Source: Sporosarcina ureae DSM 2281
Lineage (GTDB): Bacteria > Bacillota > Bacilli > Bacillales_A > Planococcaceae
DNA length: 64,000 nucleotides
Assembly (NCBI RefSeq): GCF_000425545.1
Contig: NZ_AUDQ01000012.1
Location: 1 to 64,000, forward strand
Reading direction: 5' to 3'
The position numbers and the translations under genes were made by a program. Each line of letters begins with the position of its first letter. Within the stretch, counting starts at the first letter, position 1. Positions 25,203 to 33,761 of this stretch are shown here, piece after piece. A model generated the notes under the pieces. The model had not been told where the DNA came from. It ran no database searches and worked only from the letters and a program-made list of their open reading frames with translations.

Positions 25203-26417
25203 TTATAACACGTTGAATTTACCTTTTTTAATCGTTAATCCAAGACCGCCGATCATAAATAGAGCACGGTTGTCGATCATTTTCTTCATGAATGATGCTT
25301 TTGTACCTGTCACTTTTTTATCAAATACTACACCAATCGCATCGGAATCACCTAAAGAACACACGCTACCTTTTAAATCCGGTACGAATTCTTTTGTTGG
25401 GTTTCCTTTCATCAACGCGATGATATTGTTAGCAATCATCTCACCTTGTTGCATAGCGATTTGTGCAGTTGGTGGGTATGGACGGTTGATTGCTTCATTG
25501 ATCATCAACGCGCAGTCACCTACTATAAATACATCATCGAATCCTGGCGCACGCATGTCTTTTTCAACTTTTACACGAGCACGCATGTTTTCTATACCGG
25601 ATTCTTCGATCAGATGGTTACCACGAACACCAGCAGCCCATACAACCGTACCCGCTTTGATGAATTCAAACTCATCTTCGCCTTTTTTAATCTTAACGCC
25701 TTCAGGAGTTGCTTCTACAACCGGTGTACCGATAGAGAATTCTACACCTTTCGCGCCCAATTGACGCACTGCATATTCCACAAGTTCCGGATCGAAACCA
25801 GGCAATACCATTGGAGCTGCTTCTACACATAGAATGCGAACCTTTTTGGCTGGCACATCGTATTCCTTACATAATTCAGGTACACGGTTTCCTAGTTCAC
25901 CAAGATACTCGATTCCTGTGAAACCTGCTCCACCTACAATGATAGTCAAACGGCTATCGTCTTTTACTTCTTCGGTAGACCATGTAGCGAATTGATATTC
26001 CATGTGATCACGGATGTGACGAGCTGCATTCACATTGGCAATAGACAATGCGTATTTGTCCAAACCTGGAATTCCGAAAGTTTCCCCTTCAAAACCAAGG
26101 CCAATTACTAGGTAATCATATGTGTGAGAACCGAGGTTCGTCTTTATGCTTTTCGTTGCAACATCGATGCCAGTAACTTCTGCTTCGATGAACTTTACTT
26201 TATTGCTATTGATTACACTAGAAATATCATAGCGAACTTGTTCTGGAGATAATGTTCCAGCTGCTGCTTCGTGCAACCATGTAGATTCATAGTGATAGTC
26301 ATTTTTGTTGATCAGAACGATATCTGCTTCATCTGCACCTAATGACTTTTGCAAATTTACAACAGTCATCAAGCCACCGTAACCTGCACCCAATACTAAG
26401 ATTGTTGGTCTTTTCAC
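25203..26417 (-). CDS. yumB: Type II NADH:quinone oxidoreductase (NDH-2, YumB-like)
   Basis: A 404-residue flavoprotein with two Rossmann motifs: GAGYGGL near residue 11 for FAD and [14 protein letters not shown] near 160 for NADH. The quinone-site-type AQIAMQQGE motif comes near 325. A membrane-attaching C-terminal segment ends [18 protein letters not shown]. It passes electrons from NADH to menaquinone without pumping. YumB and Ndh (YjlD) are paralogues in Bacillus. The neighbourhood (yuiB, yutM, yutJ) points to YumB. The 236 bp upstream shows no clear Rex site. Confidence 0.9.
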   Translation of the reverse strand: MKRPTILVLGAGYGGLMTVVNLQKSLGADEADIVLINKNDYHYESTWLHEAAAGTLSPEQVRYDISSVINSNKVKFIEAEVTGIDVATKSIKTNLGSHTYDYLVIGLGFEGETFGIPGLDKYALSIANVNAARHIRDHMEYQFATWSTEEVKDDSRLTIIVGGAGFTGIEYLGELGNRVPELCKEYDVPAKKVRILCVEAAPMVLPGFDPELVEYAVRQLGAKGVEFSIGTPVVEATPEGVKIKKGEDEFEFIKAGTVVWAAGVRGNHLIEESGIENMRARVKVEKDMRAPGFDDVFIVGDCALMINEAINRPYPPTAQIAMQQGEMIANNIIALMKGNPTKEFVPDLKGSVCSLGDSDAIGVVFDKKVTGTKASFMKKMIDNRALFMIGGLGLTIKKGKFNVL

Positions 26418-26653
26418 GTTAATCGAACCACCTTTTAGTTTCTTAAACGCCGAGAACGTGTAAAATCAATCTTACTTGGTTTTGCAGTGCCGGCATTTAG
26501 TTTGATATTAATAGAATCATACTTTCATTACTAATAGTAGACCTTTTGAGCACGTATTTCAACAGAATTATTATTTTGCAAATAATCAATTTAGACTAGT
26601 GATTTGTCATTTCTGTAATTTTATCAAACCTTGCTCGACTAAGATGGCTAGAC

Positions 26654-27019
26654 TTATTCGCAATCAGCAGGAGCGCCAGCTTTCTTAGCTGTTCTAAATG
26701 AAGTACCGCAACCACAATTTGCAATCGCATTTGGGTTATCGATGGTGAATCCGCCACCCATCAAAGATTCTTTATAATCTACTTTTGTACCTACGAGAAT
26801 AGCTGCGTCCTCTTCTTTTACTACTACAGGAATTCCATGTGCTATATAAGAAATGTCATCGTCTTCTTTTTCTTGGGCAAAACCAAGACCGTATGTTAAT
26901 CCGCTGCAACCTCCGCCATTGACGGAAACGCGCAAGAAAGATCCTTCTTCTTCGTTATGAGTCATCATTTTCTTCACGTGAAATGCTGCCGCTTCCGTAA
27001 TCTCTACTGTGTTCGTCAT
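26654..27019 (-). CDS. yutM: HesB/IscA/ErpA-type iron-sulfur protein (YutM-like)
   Basis: A 121-residue A-type Fe-S carrier with its three conserved cysteines, C38 in GGGCSGL and C102/C104 in NCGCGTSF. It delivers clusters from the Suf machinery to target enzymes. Start chosen at ATG 27019 (MTNTVEITEAA); an in-frame GTG nine bases earlier has no better ribosome site. It is a single gene near yutI, another Fe-S maturation gene. Confidence 0.92.
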   Translation of the reverse strand: MTNTVEITEAAAFHVKKMMTHNEEEGSFLRVSVNGGGCSGLTYGLGFAQEKEDDDISYIAHGIPVVVKEEDAAILVGTKVDYKESLMGGGFTIDNPNAIANCGCGTSFRTAKKAGAPADCE

Positions 27020-27148
27020 CAATACCACTCACTTTCCACGTTTTCTTTTTATCATATCAATCTTTTTCATCACAATGCAACCAAATAGTCCCCCTACTAG
27101 GTCTATTTTAATGTATAATAAGACTTAGGATAGAAAGGAATGATACTA

Positions 27149-27835
27149 GTGGAAATCAGCCCGTTTTACGAGAAGAAGATGCAATGCTTACTGTGTAAAG
27201 AGCATTTCCCTACTACTAAAATTCGTTCTCGCCAAGTAAGAGTAGTTGATCATGATAGCGATTTTAGACCTATTTATATAGATGAGGAAATTAATCCTAT
27301 TTTTTATAATGTAGCTGTTTGCCCGTCTTGCGGTTTTGCATTCACTGATGATTTCGCTCCGTACTTCGCACCAGGCACAAAAGAGATGATCGCTAAAAAC
27401 ATCACAGCTAAATGGCGTAGTCGCTCATTTGGAGGCGAACGGACGAAAGAGCAAGCAGTTGAAGCCTATAAATTAGCTTATTTAAGTGCCAACTTTAAAA
27501 AAGAAAAGCATTTAACGATGGCAGGGATGATGTTGCGTATAGCTTGGATTTATCGTAATGATGCAAACCGACCAAAAGAAATGCGTTATCTGGAAATATC
27601 TCGTGATCTGTACATCAAAGCATTTTCTGAAGGTGATTATATCGGAACACAAATGTCTGAAACTCGTGTGCAATATATCATTGCAGAATTATCTTGGCGC
27701 ATTCATGATCGTGCAGAAGCCATCCGAAACTTCTCACGTGTAATTGAAACGCAAAAAAGATCGACCGAGCCTACAGTCATCCAAATGGCCAAAGATCGAT
27801 GGCAAGAGATTCGTGATGAAGAAACCGTTCATTAA
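27149..27835 (+). CDS. DUF2225 family protein
   Basis: A protein of about 228 residues. It has an N-terminal zinc-ribbon-like pair of CxxC motifs (CLLC and CPSC, about residues 12-15 and 58-61), then a helical region with TPR-like repeats. The family is widespread in Bacillales and has no established role. GTG 27149 is preferred to ATG 27140 because AAAGGA lies 9 bases before it and directly against the ATG. It ends in a terminator. Confidence 0.8.
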   Translation: MEISPFYEKKMQCLLCKEHFPTTKIRSRQVRVVDHDSDFRPIYIDEEINPIFYNVAVCPSCGFAFTDDFAPYFAPGTKEMIAKNITAKWRSRSFGGERTKEQAVEAYKLAYLSANFKKEKHLTMAGMMLRIAWIYRNDANRPKEMRYLEISRDLYIKAFSEGDYIGTQMSETRVQYIIAELSWRIHDRAEAIRNFSRVIETQKRSTEPTVIQMAKDRWQEIRDEETVH

Positions 27836-27849
27836 ACTAGCTAAAAAAT

Positions 27850-27897
27850 GAAAACCGTGCAAAGAAGATCCTACTTCATTTGCACGGCTTTTATTTA
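27850..27897. terminator. Bidirectional terminator between DUF2225 gene and yutI
   Basis: CCGTGCAAA / TTTGCACGG arms flank a 15-base loop, with AAAA before and CTTTTATTT after, between convergent genes. Confidence 0.88.
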
Positions 27898-27903
27898 TTG
27901 AAA

Positions 27904-28143
27904 TTAAAAAACCTGTTCGACTTCTACTACGCCTGGTACTTCTTCAAGTAATGCGCGTTCAATACCAGCTTTTAATGTAATTGTCGAACTAGGGCAAGTT
28001 CCGCATGCTCCTAAAAGGCGCAGCTTCACAATTCCTTCGTCAATATCCACTAGTTCACAGTCCCCTCCGTCTCGCAAGAGGAATGGGCGCAATTTATCTA
28101 GCACTTCTTTTACCGGTTCGTATAATTTAGTATCTGTTGTCAT
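27904..28143 (-). CDS. yutI: NifU C-terminal-domain Fe-S scaffold (YutI/Nfu-like)
   Basis: A 79-residue Nfu domain with the cluster-binding CGTC-P motif (C47, C50) in [18 protein letters not shown]. It probably carries Fe-S clusters to enzymes such as lipoyl synthase or aconitase. Start taken at ATG 28143, after GGAGAGTGTGATTACA; a GTG nine bases earlier is possible. It is divergent from yuzD and followed by a terminator. Confidence 0.9.
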   Translation of the reverse strand: MTTDTKLYEPVKEVLDKLRPFLLRDGGDCELVDIDEGIVKLRLLGACGTCPSSTITLKAGIERALLEEVPGVVEVEQVF

Positions 28144-28226
28144 TGTAATCACACTCTCCTTTCCTTATACTTATTATAAACTGCCAAGCAGAAAAAATCC
28201 AATAATGAATCGGAGGTTTGATTAAT

Positions 28227-28553
28227 ATGTCGCAAACACCAGTAACAATTGAAGTATATGGAGCAGAAGTCATTTGTGCCAGTTGTGTAAATGCACCTTC
28301 TTCTAAAGATACGTATGAATGGCTCCAAGCGGCAATATCAAGAAAGTACCCTGAACAACCATTTACTATTACGTATATTGATATCGATCAAGAAGTAACA
28401 GAATCACGGCAGCAGGAAATCGTCGAGAAAATTCGTGAAGACGAGTATTTTTATCCTCTCGTCATGATTAATAACGAAATGATCGGTGAAGGTCATATTC
28501 AACTGAAACCTGTTTTTAACGCATTAGAAACACATGGTTATCAAGCAGGATAA
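28227..28553 (+). CDS. yuzD: DUF1462 family protein (YuzD-like)
   Basis: A 108-residue, thioredoxin-fold-like small protein with a CASC motif (C17, C20) near the N-terminus and a PLVMINNEMIGEGH segment resembling the cis-Pro side of a glutaredoxin. Its function is unknown but a redox or Fe-S role is plausible given the neighbours yutI and yutJ, an arrangement shared with B. subtilis. GGAGGTTTGATTAAT precedes ATG 28227. Confidence 0.85.
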   Translation: MSQTPVTIEVYGAEVICASCVNAPSSKDTYEWLQAAISRKYPEQPFTITYIDIDQEVTESRQQEIVEKIREDEYFYPLVMINNEMIGEGHIQLKPVFNALETHGYQAG

Positions 28554-28596
28554 ATTGATAATTTACTGGATTAATTGAGAACAATACATTCATTGA

Positions 28597-28631
28597 AGCG
28601 GTCGTTCTACGTTGAACTGACCGCTATTTTG
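28597..28631 (+). terminator. Terminator of yuzD
   Basis: The stem AGCGGTC / GACCGCT surrounds a loop that can pair (GTTCTACGTTGAAC) and is followed by ATTTTGT. Confidence 0.75.
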
Positions 28632-28665
28632 TATTCAATTAAGGAAAAGCAAAATTAATCGCTAA

Positions 28666-28693
28666 AGAAAAAGCCACTTCATGGAAGTGACCT
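28666..28693 (-). terminator. Terminator of yutJ
   Basis: On the minus strand CACTTCCATGAAGTG with flanking pairs is followed by GCTTTTTCTTT, 15 bases after the yutJ stop. Confidence 0.82.
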
Positions 28694-28707
28694 ATAGATA
28701 TTTATAT

Positions 28708-29775
28708 TTAACCGTTATGCCACTTGTACATCCACAGCAAGCCAGATTTCATTAAACGGGCGATTCTTCCTGTAACGGTACGATCCGCCAAGTACGCAAA
28801 TCCTTGTTTTTTTCCTAATGAACCCATAAAGCCTTTTAGTTTCAGCTCCGGCATTTCGAGCATTAGCGGTTCACCTTTCCAAGTAGAGCGCAATACTTGA
28901 ACGATTTGTTCTCCTTGTACTTCTGCCAATTGAGCGCTTGGTGCGTGTGTAAGCGCAGCAATGTCCCCGACCACGTAAACGTTTCGGTAACTTGGGACTT
29001 GATGATATTGATTGAGTACGATACGGCCTGAACGGTCTTTCTGAATGACTAAATCATCCACGACCTTGCCTGGCTTAATACCAGCCGTCCAAACTACTGC
29101 ATCTACATCAATTGTATCTTCATGGTTATACAGAATATGTTCGCCTACTTTAGTTATGTTGGAATTCGCAACGACTTCTACTTCGTTCTGAACAAACCAA
29201 TCTTTTACGAAGTTACTCAATCGTTCAGGGAAGTCACGCAAAATACGCGGGCTACGATCGAATAATTTAATTTTCAAGTCTGGACGACTCTCACGTAACT
29301 CACTTGCTAATTCGATACCGCTAAGTCCCGCACCAACAATTCCTACGGTTGCGCCATCGCCTAATCCTAGTAACGTCTGATACGTCCTGCGGGATTTGCC
29401 GATTGTTTGGATACTTAGCGTATGTTCAGCAGCTCCAGGTACGTTGTGGTAGTTATCTTCACTACCTAGTCCGATGACTAATTCGTCATATGCAAGTGCT
29501 TGACCATCTGCCAACAACACTTCTTTTTCGTCAAGCTTAATTTCTTGAATCTCGCCTTCGACCACTTTTAATTGTTCATGAACAGGGATTGCTACGCGTA
29601 CTTCCGAGTCAGAAACTGTTCCGGCTGCAAGCGCATAAAACTCTGTTTTTAAACTATGAAATAAAGTTCTATCGACAAGTGTAATTTCAATATCGCTTGG
29701 TAATTCTTTATTTAGCAAACGCAATAAAATTCTCATGTTACCATAGCCGGCACCTAGTAATAGTAATTTTCTCAT
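28708..29775 (-). CDS. yutJ: NDH-2-like FAD/NAD-dependent oxidoreductase (YutJ-like)
   Basis: A 355-residue flavoprotein of the NADH dehydrogenase type II family. FAD motif GAGYGNM is near residue 8, the NAD motif GIVGAGLSGIELASEL near 146-161, and the second FAD motif NVYVVGDIAAL near 270. It is shorter than NDH-2 and ends LLWMYKWHNG. The physiological acceptor is unknown. It is a second, diverged NDH-2-like gene only 2.3 kb from the first. RBS: AAGGAGAACGTT. Confidence 0.9.
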   Translation of the reverse strand: MRKLLLLGAGYGNMRILLRLLNKELPSDIEITLVDRTLFHSLKTEFYALAAGTVSDSEVRVAIPVHEQLKVVEGEIQEIKLDEKEVLLADGQALAYDELVIGLGSEDNYHNVPGAAEHTLSIQTIGKSRRTYQTLLGLGDGATVGIVGAGLSGIELASELRESRPDLKIKLFDRSPRILRDFPERLSNFVKDWFVQNEVEVVANSNITKVGEHILYNHEDTIDVDAVVWTAGIKPGKVVDDLVIQKDRSGRIVLNQYHQVPSYRNVYVVGDIAALTHAPSAQLAEVQGEQIVQVLRSTWKGEPLMLEMPELKLKGFMGSLGKKQGFAYLADRTVTGRIARLMKSGLLWMYKWHNG

Positions 29776-29913
29776 AACGTTCTCCTTCTATGTCTATTTT
29801 CTCCTGCATCTCATTTGTTATTATAGCAGTTTGTGATAACTTTCACAATATGTCATGTTCATTGACGCTTCTGTAAAAAAAGAGTACCATTTCTAGTAGG
29901 CGAGGTGAGAAAG

Positions 29914-30150
29914 ATGAATCCCATCGTGGAGTTTTGTATGAGTAATTTGGCAAATGGATCCTACCCCGTTTTCGAAACGTTGGAGCGTGATCCAAACATC
30001 GACGTACTAGAATACGGCTGCTTAAGCTATTGTACGAAATGTAGTGATACGTTGTACGCAATTGTGAACGGTGAACTTGTAGAAGCGGATACTGCAGATG
30101 AATTGACAAAGGAAATTTATCAGTTCATTGAAGATAATCCCCTTTTCTAA
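29914..30150 (+). CDS. yuzB: DUF1450/UPF0349 family protein (YuzB-like)
   Basis: A 78-residue cysteine-containing protein (C8, then CLSYCTKC) of the YuzB family, unknown function. GTAGGCGAGGTGAGAAAG precedes ATG 29914, giving the family's usual length. It is divergent from yutJ, as in B. subtilis. A terminator follows at 30168-30210. Confidence 0.88.
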   Translation: MNPIVEFCMSNLANGSYPVFETLERDPNIDVLEYGCLSYCTKCSDTLYAIVNGELVEADTADELTKEIYQFIEDNPLF

Positions 30151-30167
30151 TAAAAATAAACCTATGC

Positions 30168-30210
30168 GATGTCTTAGAAGCTATTACGCTTTTAGGGCAT
30201 CCTTTTTTAA
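30168..30210 (+). terminator. Terminator of yuzB
   Basis: GATGTCTTAGAAGC pairs with GCTTTTAGGGCATC through G-U pairs around TATTAC and is followed by CTTTTTTAAA. Confidence 0.8.
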
Positions 30211-30272
30211 ATGGGATTAAGGTTGAGATCTGTGTGTATATTAGCAGGAGAGAGGTAACTAGTGGATGAAGA

Positions 30273-30303
30273 GATTGAGGCTCCAGCTGGAGACGCTTCA
30301 ATC
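30273..30303. repeat. 31-bp near-palindrome, likely remnant of a dispersed hairpin repeat
   Basis: GATTGAGGCTCCAGCTGGAG then ACGCTTCAATC forms a near-perfect dyad. It matches the two terminal arms of the repeat at 57240-57399 (GATTGGAGCGGAAGCTGG... and ...CAGCTGGAGCTTCAATC) as if the centre had been deleted. The rest of 30211-30459 shows nothing else. Confidence 0.5.
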
Positions 30304-30459
30304 CTACGTTGAGAGTGGTGGTATTCATATCACCTACTGTTATTAGTGTGTTAATTATTGTTATCTTTGAATCTGGTTATTTCAACTTCAAATCCCTGTA
30401 AAAAACTGATTACAAGCCCACATTCAATACACAACAAAAAGTATCACCAACTCAAATTG

Positions 30460-30594
30460 TAAGGGATTGGCGCGTAGGAGGGGCGACTCCTAGAGGATCA
30501 GCTCGACAGGTGAGACAACTAAAGGGAGCGCAGCGACCTAGTTGGCTCACCGCGAGCCCTCAGGAACGCGTCCCCTCCGAAGCGCAAATCCCCA
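30460..30594. repeat. Dispersed folded intergenic repeat, copy A
   Basis: About 135 bp with nested dyads. Outer arms are GGGATT / AATCCC. Middle arms are GGAGGGGCGACTCCT / AGGAACGCGTCCCCTCC. An inner hairpin (30509-30551) is GGTGAGACAACTA / TAGTTGGCTCACC. A close relative lies inverted at 56968-57090 and a diverged one at 57240-57399. Similar GGGGCGACTCCT...GCGTCCCC elements are common between genes of Bacillaceae and Planococcaceae. It is probably a non-coding, transcript-folding repeat. It lies between convergent yuzB and yutF. Confidence 0.85.
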
Positions 30595-30635
30595 CTCCAA
30601 CAGCCTGCTAGCCTAGTCTCTACAGCTATCCTAAA

Positions 30636-30683
30636 CAAAAAAGCCATCTCAGAAGCCGTAACGTTACGGTTCCTGAGATGGCT
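30636..30683 (-). terminator. Terminator of yutF
   Basis: On the minus strand AGCCATCTCAGGAACCGTAA and its complement give a stem of about 20 bp (one mismatch), followed by TTTTTTGTT, just after the yutF stop. Confidence 0.92.
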
Positions 30684-30688
30684 CCATA

Positions 30689-31456
30689 TTACTTAAGCCA
30701 ATCCGCAAGCGAATTTAGCAAATAAGTTGGTTGCTGCGCCTTCTTCAGCACTTCTTCCATAGGCGTGACCCCTGTTGCGACATACGCCGTATCTATACCA
30801 TAGCGAATCCCCGCCATAATATCCGTATCATAATTATCGCCAATCAAAATCATGTCTTCTTTCTCGTACATCCCTTGCTGTCGGATAAACTCCAACATAT
30901 GCGGCTCTGGTTTTCCTACGATGAGCGGCTTTGTATCAGTCGCCACTTCCATCAATTTAAGGAAAGAACCGTTGGCTGGTACCAATCCTTTTTCAGTTGG
31001 GAATTTGATGTCTGAATTGGTACCTAAGAAATGAGCACCGTTACGTATCGCTAAACAAGCATCCGCGAGTTTATTGTATGTAACCTGACGATCAAGTCCC
31101 ATTAAAACGACATCAGGATTCGTCGTGGTGATATGGATATTCTCAAGTTCTAGCGCTTCACGCAATCCTTCTTCACCAATCATCATGACATGCGCACCTT
31201 CAAAATGCTGTTTGCAATAACGGGCCAATGTCGTAGCAGAATTCATGATGAAATCTACTTCTGTATTCACACCAAAATTCGCTAGTTTCTTCTGTTGAGC
31301 AGTACGTGTCAGAGCCGCGTTATTCGTAATAAAATACGTTCCTTTACCTTCAGCTTGACACGCTGCAACGAAATCTACAGCTTCTTGAATAGGTTCACTA
31401 CCGCGATACATCGTGCCGTCCAAATCGAAGCAATACGCTTTATAGTGTCTCATCAT
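30689..31456 (-). CDS. yutF: HAD-superfamily phosphatase, NagD-like (YutF)
   Basis: A 255-residue HAD type IIA phosphatase with motif I CFDLDGTMYRG (Asp nucleophile), motif II FITNNA, the conserved Lys in GKPEPHML and motif IV ILIGDNYDTDI. It dephosphorylates small phosphometabolites. The substrate is not known. Its ATG overlaps the yutE stop codon (TGATG-type junction), so it is translationally coupled to yutE. Either of two adjacent ATGs may be used. Confidence 0.93.
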   Translation of the reverse strand: MMRHYKAYCFDLDGTMYRGSEPIQEAVDFVAACQAEGKGTYFITNNAALTRTAQQKKLANFGVNTEVDFIMNSATTLARYCKQHFEGAHVMMIGEEGLREALELENIHITTTNPDVVLMGLDRQVTYNKLADACLAIRNGAHFLGTNSDIKFPTEKGLVPANGSFLKLMEVATDTKPLIVGKPEPHMLEFIRQQGMYEKEDMILIGDNYDTDIMAGIRYGIDTAYVATGVTPMEEVLKKAQQPTYLLNSLADWLK

Positions 31457-31899
31457 TCAGTCGGAAGAAACGCTGAGACTGGGCCTAATTCATTGGTTAA
31501 GTAGTCTCGAACTTGCCCCGGGAATTTTTGTAGTTCGTTACGTGTCTCGCGAATTGATAGTACTACTTTATCTGAATCGACTTCCACGAATTGGCGGACA
31601 ATCATTGGACGTAGTGAAATGAATGCTTTTAAAGGAAGAGCTTGCTCAGGTTGAATGACTTTTTCATCTTCAAGAATGTCGATAATATCGTCGTAACTTC
31701 CAGGATCACGCATGATGAATCCGTCGATCATAGAATTCCCTACATCAATGATTCCTTCAATCAAGCCATGCGCAATTCGCTCTACAGCTAGCTTATTTAC
31801 ATCGTTTTGTAGCCAGTTTGTTTCCTTTTCAAAAATATCGAGTAACTGCTCCATATACACTAACGTTTTATTAATTTGATTTTGATCTACAAAATACAT
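31453..31899 (-). CDS. yutE: DUF86 / HepT-like domain protein (YutE)
   Basis: A 148-residue helical HepT-like protein. The region ERIAHGLIEGIIDVGN holds the HEPN-type Arg/His pair. HepT partners with a MntA nucleotidyltransferase in toxin-antitoxin pairs. No such gene is next to it, and the YutE subgroup is a conserved single gene in Bacillales, so a housekeeping role is more likely. GAGGAGGAAGAACATT precedes ATG 31899; a longer frame exists but lacks a ribosome site. It is followed by yutF. Confidence 0.88.
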   Translation of the reverse strand: MYFVDQNQINKTLVYMEQLLDIFEKETNWLQNDVNKLAVERIAHGLIEGIIDVGNSMIDGFIMRDPGSYDDIIDILEDEKVIQPEQALPLKAFISLRPMIVRQFVEVDSDKVVLSIRETRNELQKFPGQVRDYLTNELGPVSAFLPTE

Positions 31900-31956
31900 A
31901 ATGTTCTTCCTCCTCATATACTTCATACTTCTATCTTACCATATTTATTGCAAAAC

Positions 31957-32000
31957 GAATGAAAGCTCCGAGCAATTTTGCTCGAAGCTTTCATTTTTAT
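31957..32000 (-). terminator. Terminator of the lipA-yutD unit
   Basis: ATGAAAGCTTCGAGC and its near-perfect complement form a stem of about 15 bp with a short AAAATT loop, then TTCGTTTTG on the minus strand. The 5' arm touches the yutD stop codon. Confidence 0.85.
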
Positions 32001-32368
32001 TGTTCCTCTTTTGGAGTAGATGCTCTTTCAGGTTTTACTTCCTCTACAACTTCCACTTCCGTTGGTTCCGGTTGCACTTTTCCAATCTTTTTCAAGATAA
32101 AATACGCACAACCGAAATTACAGTACTCATAAATATAATCTTGGACGGTACTGATTTTTGTCTCGTATGTGGATTTGGAATTACGATCTTCAAAAAAGCC
32201 TTTTAATCGTAATTGACCATACCCCCAGTCACCCAAAATAAAGTCATACTTTAATAGTACTTCGCTAAAGCGTTCATTCAAGGCTTCTTCATCGAAACCA
32301 TCGCGAAACTCTTCTGCGATTTCATACTGCATATTTTCTAAAATAACCATTCTCTGCTTCACTTCCAT
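31997..32368 (-). CDS. yutD: DUF1027 protein (YutD)
   Basis: A 123-residue protein with the YutD-family core DGFDEEALNERFSEVLLKYDFILGDWGYGQLRLKGF and CNFGCAYFILKK, followed by an acidic/Pro-rich tail. Its role is unknown. It starts right after lipA (the stop and start are adjacent) and no good Shine-Dalgarno is seen, which suggests translational coupling. An internal ATG (MVILENMQYE) is an alternative start. Confidence 0.88.
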   Translation of the reverse strand: MEVKQRMVILENMQYEIAEEFRDGFDEEALNERFSEVLLKYDFILGDWGYGQLRLKGFFEDRNSKSTYETKISTVQDYIYEYCNFGCAYFILKKIGKVQPEPTEVEVVEEVKPERASTPKEEQ

Positions 32369-33334
32369 TTAACTGCTCGCTTGTCCTTCAAGTTTCAGCA
32401 GTTCGTCACCTTGGCGCTGTCTCTCTTTAGCCGAAGCATTAACTTGCTCGTCTGCATGGTAGCTTGAACGTACAAGCGGCCCCGCCTCACAATGAGAGAA
32501 TCCTTTAGTCATTGCAATTTTACGCAATTCACCAAACTCATCGGGCGAATAATATTTTACTACTTTAGCGTGTTTTTTTGTTGGTTGCAAGTATTGACCT
32601 ATTGTCATGATATCTACGTCGTGTGCACGCAGATCATCCATGGTCTCAATAATTTCTTCTACTGTTTCTCCAAGTCCAACCATTAATGATGACTTCGTCG
32701 GTATTTCAGGATACATTTCTTTTGCACGTTGGAGTAATTCAAGTGAACGATCATATGTTGCACGTGCACGAATTCTCGGCGTTAGACGGCGTACAGTTTC
32801 AATATTATGATTTAAAATATCCGGTTTTGCATCCATCAAACGTTGCAAGTTTTCTATATCTCCGCCCATATCCGAAGGTAGTACTTCAATAGTAGTAAAT
32901 GGATTTTTTCTGCGAATTGCACGAATGGTTTCCGCGAAAATAGCAGATCCTCCGTCTTTCAAATCATCACGTGCTACGGCAGTGACCACAGCATGTTTCA
33001 AATTCATCAATTCAACTGATTCCGCTACGCGTTCCGGTTCAGCGGTGTCAAGTTCATTTGGTAAACCTGTTTTTACTGCACAGAAACGACATGCACGCGT
33101 ACACACAGCCCCTAGGATCATAAAGGTAGCTGTACGTCGCTCTCCCCAGCACTCATGAATGTTCGGGCAACGTGCTTCTTCACATACTGTATTCAAGTTT
33201 TTCTCACGCATTAATTTCTTTAAACCTGTATAGTTCTCGTTGGTATTCAGCTTAATTTTCAGCCAATCAGGCTTTCTAATATGCTCAGACTTTCTTCCTG
33301 TCTCAGGTTTGCATGACAACGCTACCGACTCCAT
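32369..33334 (-). CDS. lipA: Lipoyl synthase
   Basis: A 321-residue radical-SAM enzyme that inserts two sulfurs into octanoyl groups on lipoyl domains. The auxiliary cluster cysteines C51, C56, C62 ([12 protein letters not shown]) and the radical-SAM cysteines C78, C82, C85 (CTRACRFC) are all present, as is the C-terminal RSSYHADEQ serine motif. It serves GcvH (encoded at 56013) and 2-oxoacid dehydrogenases. The ATG at 33334 has a poor ribosome site. TTG 15 bases downstream, preceded by GGAG, is an alternative. It is followed directly by yutD. Confidence 0.96.
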   Translation of the reverse strand: MESVALSCKPETGRKSEHIRKPDWLKIKLNTNENYTGLKKLMREKNLNTVCEEARCPNIHECWGERRTATFMILGAVCTRACRFCAVKTGLPNELDTAEPERVAESVELMNLKHAVVTAVARDDLKDGGSAIFAETIRAIRRKNPFTTIEVLPSDMGGDIENLQRLMDAKPDILNHNIETVRRLTPRIRARATYDRSLELLQRAKEMYPEIPTKSSLMVGLGETVEEIIETMDDLRAHDVDIMTIGQYLQPTKKHAKVVKYYSPDEFGELRKIAMTKGFSHCEAGPLVRSSYHADEQVNASAKERQRQGDELLKLEGQASS

Positions 33335-33578
33335 TCTGTTGATAGATTCTACTCATGTCAATGTAACATAAATTCAGATAACCTTCAATTATAGTTGACA
33401 CACATTGCAAGCAATTAGGTAAGCGAGTAGAAATTTGGAATAGGGTGACTGATTTTGGATTTCCTTTGCAGTGATGGATGATTTTTTATACGTGTGGCAT
33501 TGCCCCCTTCCATTGCTTAGCATCCTCCTGCAACGCCGATCAACGGTGCACTCCCTTTTCCCGAATAGTAATTCACAA

Positions 33579-33617
33579 CAAAAAACACTTGCAACCAACT
33601 ATCTGGCTGCAAGTGTA
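33579..33617 (-). terminator. Terminator of the NSS transporter operon
   Basis: On the minus strand ACACTTGCA / TGCAAGTGT flank a loop and are followed by TTTTTTGTTG. The interval 33335-33578 shows no gene or further structure I can support. Confidence 0.88.
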
Positions 33618-33623
33618 CATCGT

Positions 33624-33761
33624 TTACTGTTCGGTTTTGAATTTCTTTTTGAACTTACTGAGGATCGTAGCATAAAAGATGCTAATAAATAGACCGCCCC
33701 AGATGATCGTCACGCCGAGTAACATCATGAGGATTGCAGAACCACTCATTCCTGTATCCAT
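33624..33761 (-). CDS. metS: Small subunit of methionine/alanine-type NSS transporter (MetS-like)
   Basis: A 45-residue single-pass membrane protein starting MDTGMSGSAILMMLLGVTII and ending in a Lys-rich tail (KFKKKFKTEQ). This is the form of the small subunits that accompany NSS amino-acid transporters such as C. glutamicum MetPS. Its ATG follows the transporter's TAA with no gap and has GGGGGGCTATAA as ribosome site. A terminator lies just after it. The tight coupling and composition make it a confident gene despite its size. Confidence 0.88.
   Translation of the reverse strand: MDTGMSGSAILMMLLGVTIIWGGLFISIFYATILSKFKKKFKTEQ

Noticed and set aside
31453..31899. HepT toxin of a HepT/MntA toxin-antitoxin system
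   Set aside because: No MntA-type nucleotidyltransferase is adjacent, and the gene belongs to the conserved yutE-yutF pair, so a defence or toxin role is not supported.
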